64,000 nucleotides of DNA from positions 3,669,001 through 3,733,000 of the forward strand of contig NZ_CP144906.1 in assembly GCF_036699995.1 (NCBI RefSeq). Reading direction: 5' to 3'. Numbering within the stretch: the stretch's first letter is position 1; each line of letters starts with the position of its first letter. Of the stretch, positions 62,715 through 64,000 are shown piece by piece. The notes under the pieces are model-generated. The model had not been told where the DNA came from and ran no database searches. It saw only the letters and a program-made list of their open reading frames with translations. The position numbers and the translations under genes are program-made. This DNA comes from Clostridium beijerinckii (GTDB lineage Bacteria; Bacillota; Clostridia; Clostridiales; Clostridiaceae).

Positions 62715-64000
62715 TTAAACAAAATGTATTATGCTTTGTAATGCTATCAATGCAAATACAGTTCCTGTCTTTATACAAGTGATTACAAATATATCTTTAT
62801 ATGATTGTTTATGAGTTAATCCTGCAATTCCAAGTAATGTTATAACTGCACCATTATGAGGTAATGTATCCATACCACCTGAAGCCATAGCAGCAACACG
62901 GTGAAGTAATTGTGGATCTATTCCAACACTATTTGCCCAAGTTAAATATTGTTTTCCAAAAGTGTCAAGTGCTATACTCATTCCTCCTGAAGCAGAACCT
63001 GTAACTCCTGAAAGAACATTTACTGTAACTGCCTCTGAAAGTAATGGGCTTCCATCTGGGTTAATATTAGTTAAAGCATGAGCTATAGATTGAAATCCTG
63101 GTAAAGTTTTGATAACATTACCGAATCCTACTTCTGATGCTGTGTTCATAACTGCTAAAAGTGATCCAATTGCACCAGCATTGATTGCTGCAGCAAAGTT
63201 TCCTTTCATACGTTTTGGGTTAATTGATACTGCAAGAGTAATACCAATTACAAGTGCAATCATAAGAGCCCAGTTATTCATTGAACCTACAACACCAGCT
63301 TCCGGTATGTTGTATGGAGCTTTAGTTACCCAAGAAACGATATCCCATTTAGGAAATACAACTTTTTGAAGAACTAGAGTCACTATAAGTACCGATGCTA
63401 ATGGTAATGCTGATATAAATGGATTCGGCAAGCTGCTGTCTTCAACAATTACAGGCTCTTGCTTATGGTTTGTTCCATATCCTTCTCCTTTTGCCTGAGC
63501 TTTGCGTTTGCACCATTCTAAGTAAGATACACCACAAACTAAAACCATAATTGCACCTAGAGTTCCAAATATAGGAGCTGCATATAAATCTGTGTTAAAG
63601 AATTTCATTGGTATAGAGTTTTGAATTTGAGGTGTTCCTGGAAGCGCATCCATTGTGAATGTGAAAGCACCAACAGCAATAGTTGCAGGGACAAGTCTCT
63701 TTGGTATATCTGCTTCTTTAAATATAGAAGCTGCAAATGGATAAACAGCAAATGCTACAACGAAAAGACTTACTCCACCATAAGTTAGTATAGCTGCTGC
63801 TAATATTACAGATAGCATAGCTCGTTTTTTTCCTAATTTATCTACTATAAATTTTGCTATTGATTTTGCTGCACCAGATTGCTCCATAACCTTACCAAAT
63901 ACTGCACCTAGTAAGAAGAATGGAAAGTAAACTTTTACATAGTTACCCAAGTTAGGTAAGAATATTTCCGTATAAGTTGGCATAATCGCCATTCCTGAAA
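62715..64000 (-). CDS. GntP-family permease (N-terminus beyond window)
   Basis: The open frame continues through the window edge (the codons before residue MAIMPTY are also open), so the first part is missing. The 425 visible residues show about ten helices with LGAVFGKVMEQSGAAKSIAK, IPKRLVPATIAVGAFTFTMD and SGGMDTLPHNGAVITLLGIA, signatures of gluconate/hydroxy-acid:H+ symporters. The imported substrate could be gluconate or 3-hydroxybutyrate; the MaoC neighbour favours an organic acid but does not prove it. Confidence 0.87.
   Translation of the reverse strand, partial: SGMAIMPTYTEIFLPNLGNYVKVYFPFFLLGAVFGKVMEQSGAAKSIAKFIVDKLGKKRAMLSVILAAAILTYGGVSLFVVAFAVYPFAASIFKEADIPKRLVPATIAVGAFTFTMDALPGTPQIQNSIPMKFFNTDLYAAPIFGTLGAIMVLVCGVSYLEWCKRKAQAKGEGYGTNHKQEPVIVEDSSLPNPFISALPLASVLIVTLVLQKVVFPKWDIVSWVTKAPYNIPEAGVVGSMNNWALMIALVIGITLAVSINPKRMKGNFAAAINAGAIGSLLAVMNTASEVGFGNVIKTLPGFQSIAHALTNINPDGSPLLSEAVTVNVLSGVTGSASGGMSIALDTFGKQYLTWANSVGIDPQLLHRVAAMASGGMDTLPHNGAVITLLGIAGLTHKQSYKDIFVITCIKTGTVFALIALQSIIHFV

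Noticed and set aside
1..64000. tRNA, rRNA, prophage or conjugative module
   Set aside because: No tRNA cloverleaf, rRNA segment, integrase, phage structural or relaxase gene was recognised anywhere in the window.

Overview
The window is AT-rich (roughly 30% GC by eye), uses many TTG/GTG starts with strong GGAGG-type ribosome binding sites, and carries the gene stock of a solventogenic or saccharolytic Clostridium: chemotaxis receptors, c-di-GMP enzymes, superoxide reductase, an old-yellow-enzyme oxidoreductase, a GntP permease and many extracellular sugar-binding proteins. A member of the Clostridium beijerinckii group is the best guess. This rests on gene content and style, not on a search. 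No rRNA, tRNA, CRISPR array, replication origin or prophage was seen.

Layout. 1-7.5 kb: stress and maintenance genes (GNAT acetyltransferase cut by the window edge, RelA/SpoT-like HD protein, thioredoxin-like protein, PIN protein), then a lipoprotein sugar-binding protein next to a chemoreceptor, a zinc-ribbon/DUF2085 pair and the first of three secreted, non-lipoprotein sugar-binding proteins. 7.7-12 kb: a heterodimeric ABC exporter with its MarR regulator and two matching operators. 12-16.6 kb: a PLL-lectin-like repeat protein, an EAL-CBS-GGDEF protein and a membrane protein. 16.6-18.3 kb: a roughly 290-bp imperfect palindrome with an IS4-like insertion sequence abutting it (13-bp inverted repeats, 7-bp target duplication). 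18.4-24.5 kb: methyltransferase, uracil-DNA-glycosylase-like protein, metallo-hydrolase and a second heterodimeric ABC exporter. 24.6-32.2 kb: a disordered acidic protein, a toxin-type deaminase, a 7TM-GGDEF protein, HxlR/OYE and TetR/MFS divergent pairs with a long operator, and an isochorismatase remnant. 32.4-38.8 kb: a Gln-rich protein, an IS1634-like element, a second chemoreceptor, a broken lantibiotic-immunity ATPase gene and a DUF975 protein. 39.2-49.6 kb: a CNNM/CorC-type membrane protein, thioredoxin and a thioredoxin reductase with an extra C-terminal domain, an alkaline-phosphatase-superfamily hydrolase, and tauBAC-like taurine/sulfonate transport genes split by another insertion sequence. 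50-56 kb: a Cys-rich repeat protein, a TetR/drug-efflux divergent pair, and an ECF sigma/anti-sigma operon. 55.7-64 kb: the two other secreted sugar-binding proteins, an orphan mannose-type EIIA, a WYL regulator next to an AlkC-like DNA glycosylase, superoxide reductase, a MaoC hydratase and a GntP permease cut by the window edge.

Recurring logic. The drug-efflux loci are regulator/transporter pairs whose operators are visible as palindromes. Sugar sensing is represented by four binding proteins without any permease, plus two chemoreceptors and an orphan EIIA, which suggests sensing rather than uptake. A WYL regulator is flanked by two copies of one operator-like sequence, one upstream of the EIIA gene and one upstream of the alkC-like gene. 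Two short intergenic loci (about 50.6 and 59.8 kb) share a -10-like box, a short core and the same terminator, and may be copies of one small-RNA family. Several loci are decaying (lantibiotic ATPase, isochorismatase, a regulator fragment before the superoxide reductase gene) or interrupted by insertion sequences.
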